This document shows, piece after piece, positions 63,852-64,000 of a stretch of 64,000 nt of DNA. Position 1 is the stretch's first letter. Each line of letters starts with the position of its first letter. The stretch comes from Phenylobacterium koreense (GTDB lineage: Bacteria; Pseudomonadota; Alphaproteobacteria; Caulobacterales; Caulobacteraceae). Made by a program: the position numbers and the translations under genes. The notes beneath the pieces were generated by a model, which saw only the letters and a program-made list of their open reading frames with translations, did no database searches and was not told where the DNA came from. The stretch spans positions 806,001 to 870,000 of the forward strand of contig NZ_JBEPLU010000001.1 in assembly GCF_040545335.1 (NCBI RefSeq), given 5' to 3'.

Positions 63852-64000
63852 TCAGCCTCCCGTAGGCGGCACGGCGGACCCACGTCCTGAACGCGGCGGC
63901 GGGCGCGGCGTATCCTCGCGGACGGTCTTCACCAGTTCCCCCACCCCGGCGAGCGAGCCCACCAGGGCCGACATTTCCGACGGGACGATAACGGTCCTTT
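63852..64000 (-). CDS. C-terminal end of an SPFH/stomatin-like protein (partial)
   Basis: The last 48 residues of a protein cut off by the window edge, reading TVIVPSEMSALVGSLAGVGE followed by a Pro/Arg-rich disordered tail ending PPTGG. Stomatin-like (paraslipin) proteins end with such a VP..M..L...L segment. The stop is four bases before the NfeD start, giving the usual SPFH-NfeD pair. The main domain is outside the window. Confidence 0.75.
   Translation of the reverse strand, partial: RTVIVPSEMSALVGSLAGVGELVKTVREDTPRPPPRSGRGSAVPPTGG

Overview
This is a GC-rich, gene-dense stretch of chromosome from an alphaproteobacterium, most likely Caulobacterales (Phenylobacterium or Caulobacter type). 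The evidence is the CcrM methyltransferase gene with GANTC and TTAACC sites in its leader, the run ccrM-mutY-DciA-like-dsbA-smc leading into an F0 operon with separate b and b' subunits, a petABC bc1 operon, a split gcvPA/gcvPB glycine decarboxylase behind a tandem glycine riboswitch, and abundant small CTCCCC/GGGGAG and GTCATCCCGG palindromes. I saw no tRNA or rRNA genes, prophage, insertion sequence or CRISPR array. Nearly all of the window is housekeeping core genome.

Layout. 1-5000: an exporter, then a minus-strand catabolic group (HSL-type esterase, aldehyde dehydrogenase, SMP-30 lactonase). 5000-7300: a pterin/folate group (26-residue membrane peptide, PTR1/FolM-like reductase, FolB) and two small membrane proteins. 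7270-7631: a gene-free, structured stretch. 7600-11200: ilvE divergent from a MarR / response regulator / histidine kinase set resembling PetP-PetR. 11200-18700: DUF2147, proC, YbjN, ubiK, lgt-midA-pgeF, MscS channel, cation/H+ antiporter. 18900-23700: prs, a lipoprotein, then rplY-pth-ychF. 23900-27200: two tandem dienelactone hydrolases, a GNAT enzyme and a retropepsin-like protease. 27400-30200: petABC (minus). 30400-31800: trmL-hemF. 31800-36500: minus-strand genes including the overlapping chain DUF1285 / Nudix / DUF6111 / CCA-adding enzyme. 36700-42300: dihydroorotase, a GT9 glycosyltransferase, ygfZ, a dehalogenase-like hydrolase, tag and rnhB. 42400-53300: ccrM, mutY, DciA-like, two DsbA-like genes, smc, atpI-B-E-F'-F and a PGPGW protein. 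53360-60600: the glycine cleavage operon with its riboswitch, argS and a secreted protein. 60700-64000: ispH, a decayed doc toxin fragment, thrB, rnhA, nfeD and the end of a stomatin-like gene.

How the genes fit together. Several blocks are physically coupled by 1-10 base overlaps: lgt-midA-pgeF, trmL-hemF, the DUF1285-CCA chain, tag-rnhB, atpF'-atpF, gcvPA-gcvPB and thrB-rnhA. Chromosome maintenance genes (ccrM, mutY, dciA-like, smc, rnhB, rnhA, tag) and respiratory energy genes (petABC, F0, hemF, ubiK) dominate.

No large unknown system stands out. The best leads are an uncharacterised potential RNA at 7390-7500, a palindromic repeat inserted in frame inside midA, a perfect operator-like palindrome before the aldehyde dehydrogenase, a coupled 26-residue membrane peptide, a broken doc toxin, and the dispersed repeat families. 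Start codons were often moved inward from the longest open frame using ribosome binding sites and family N-termini; these choices are noted entry by entry.
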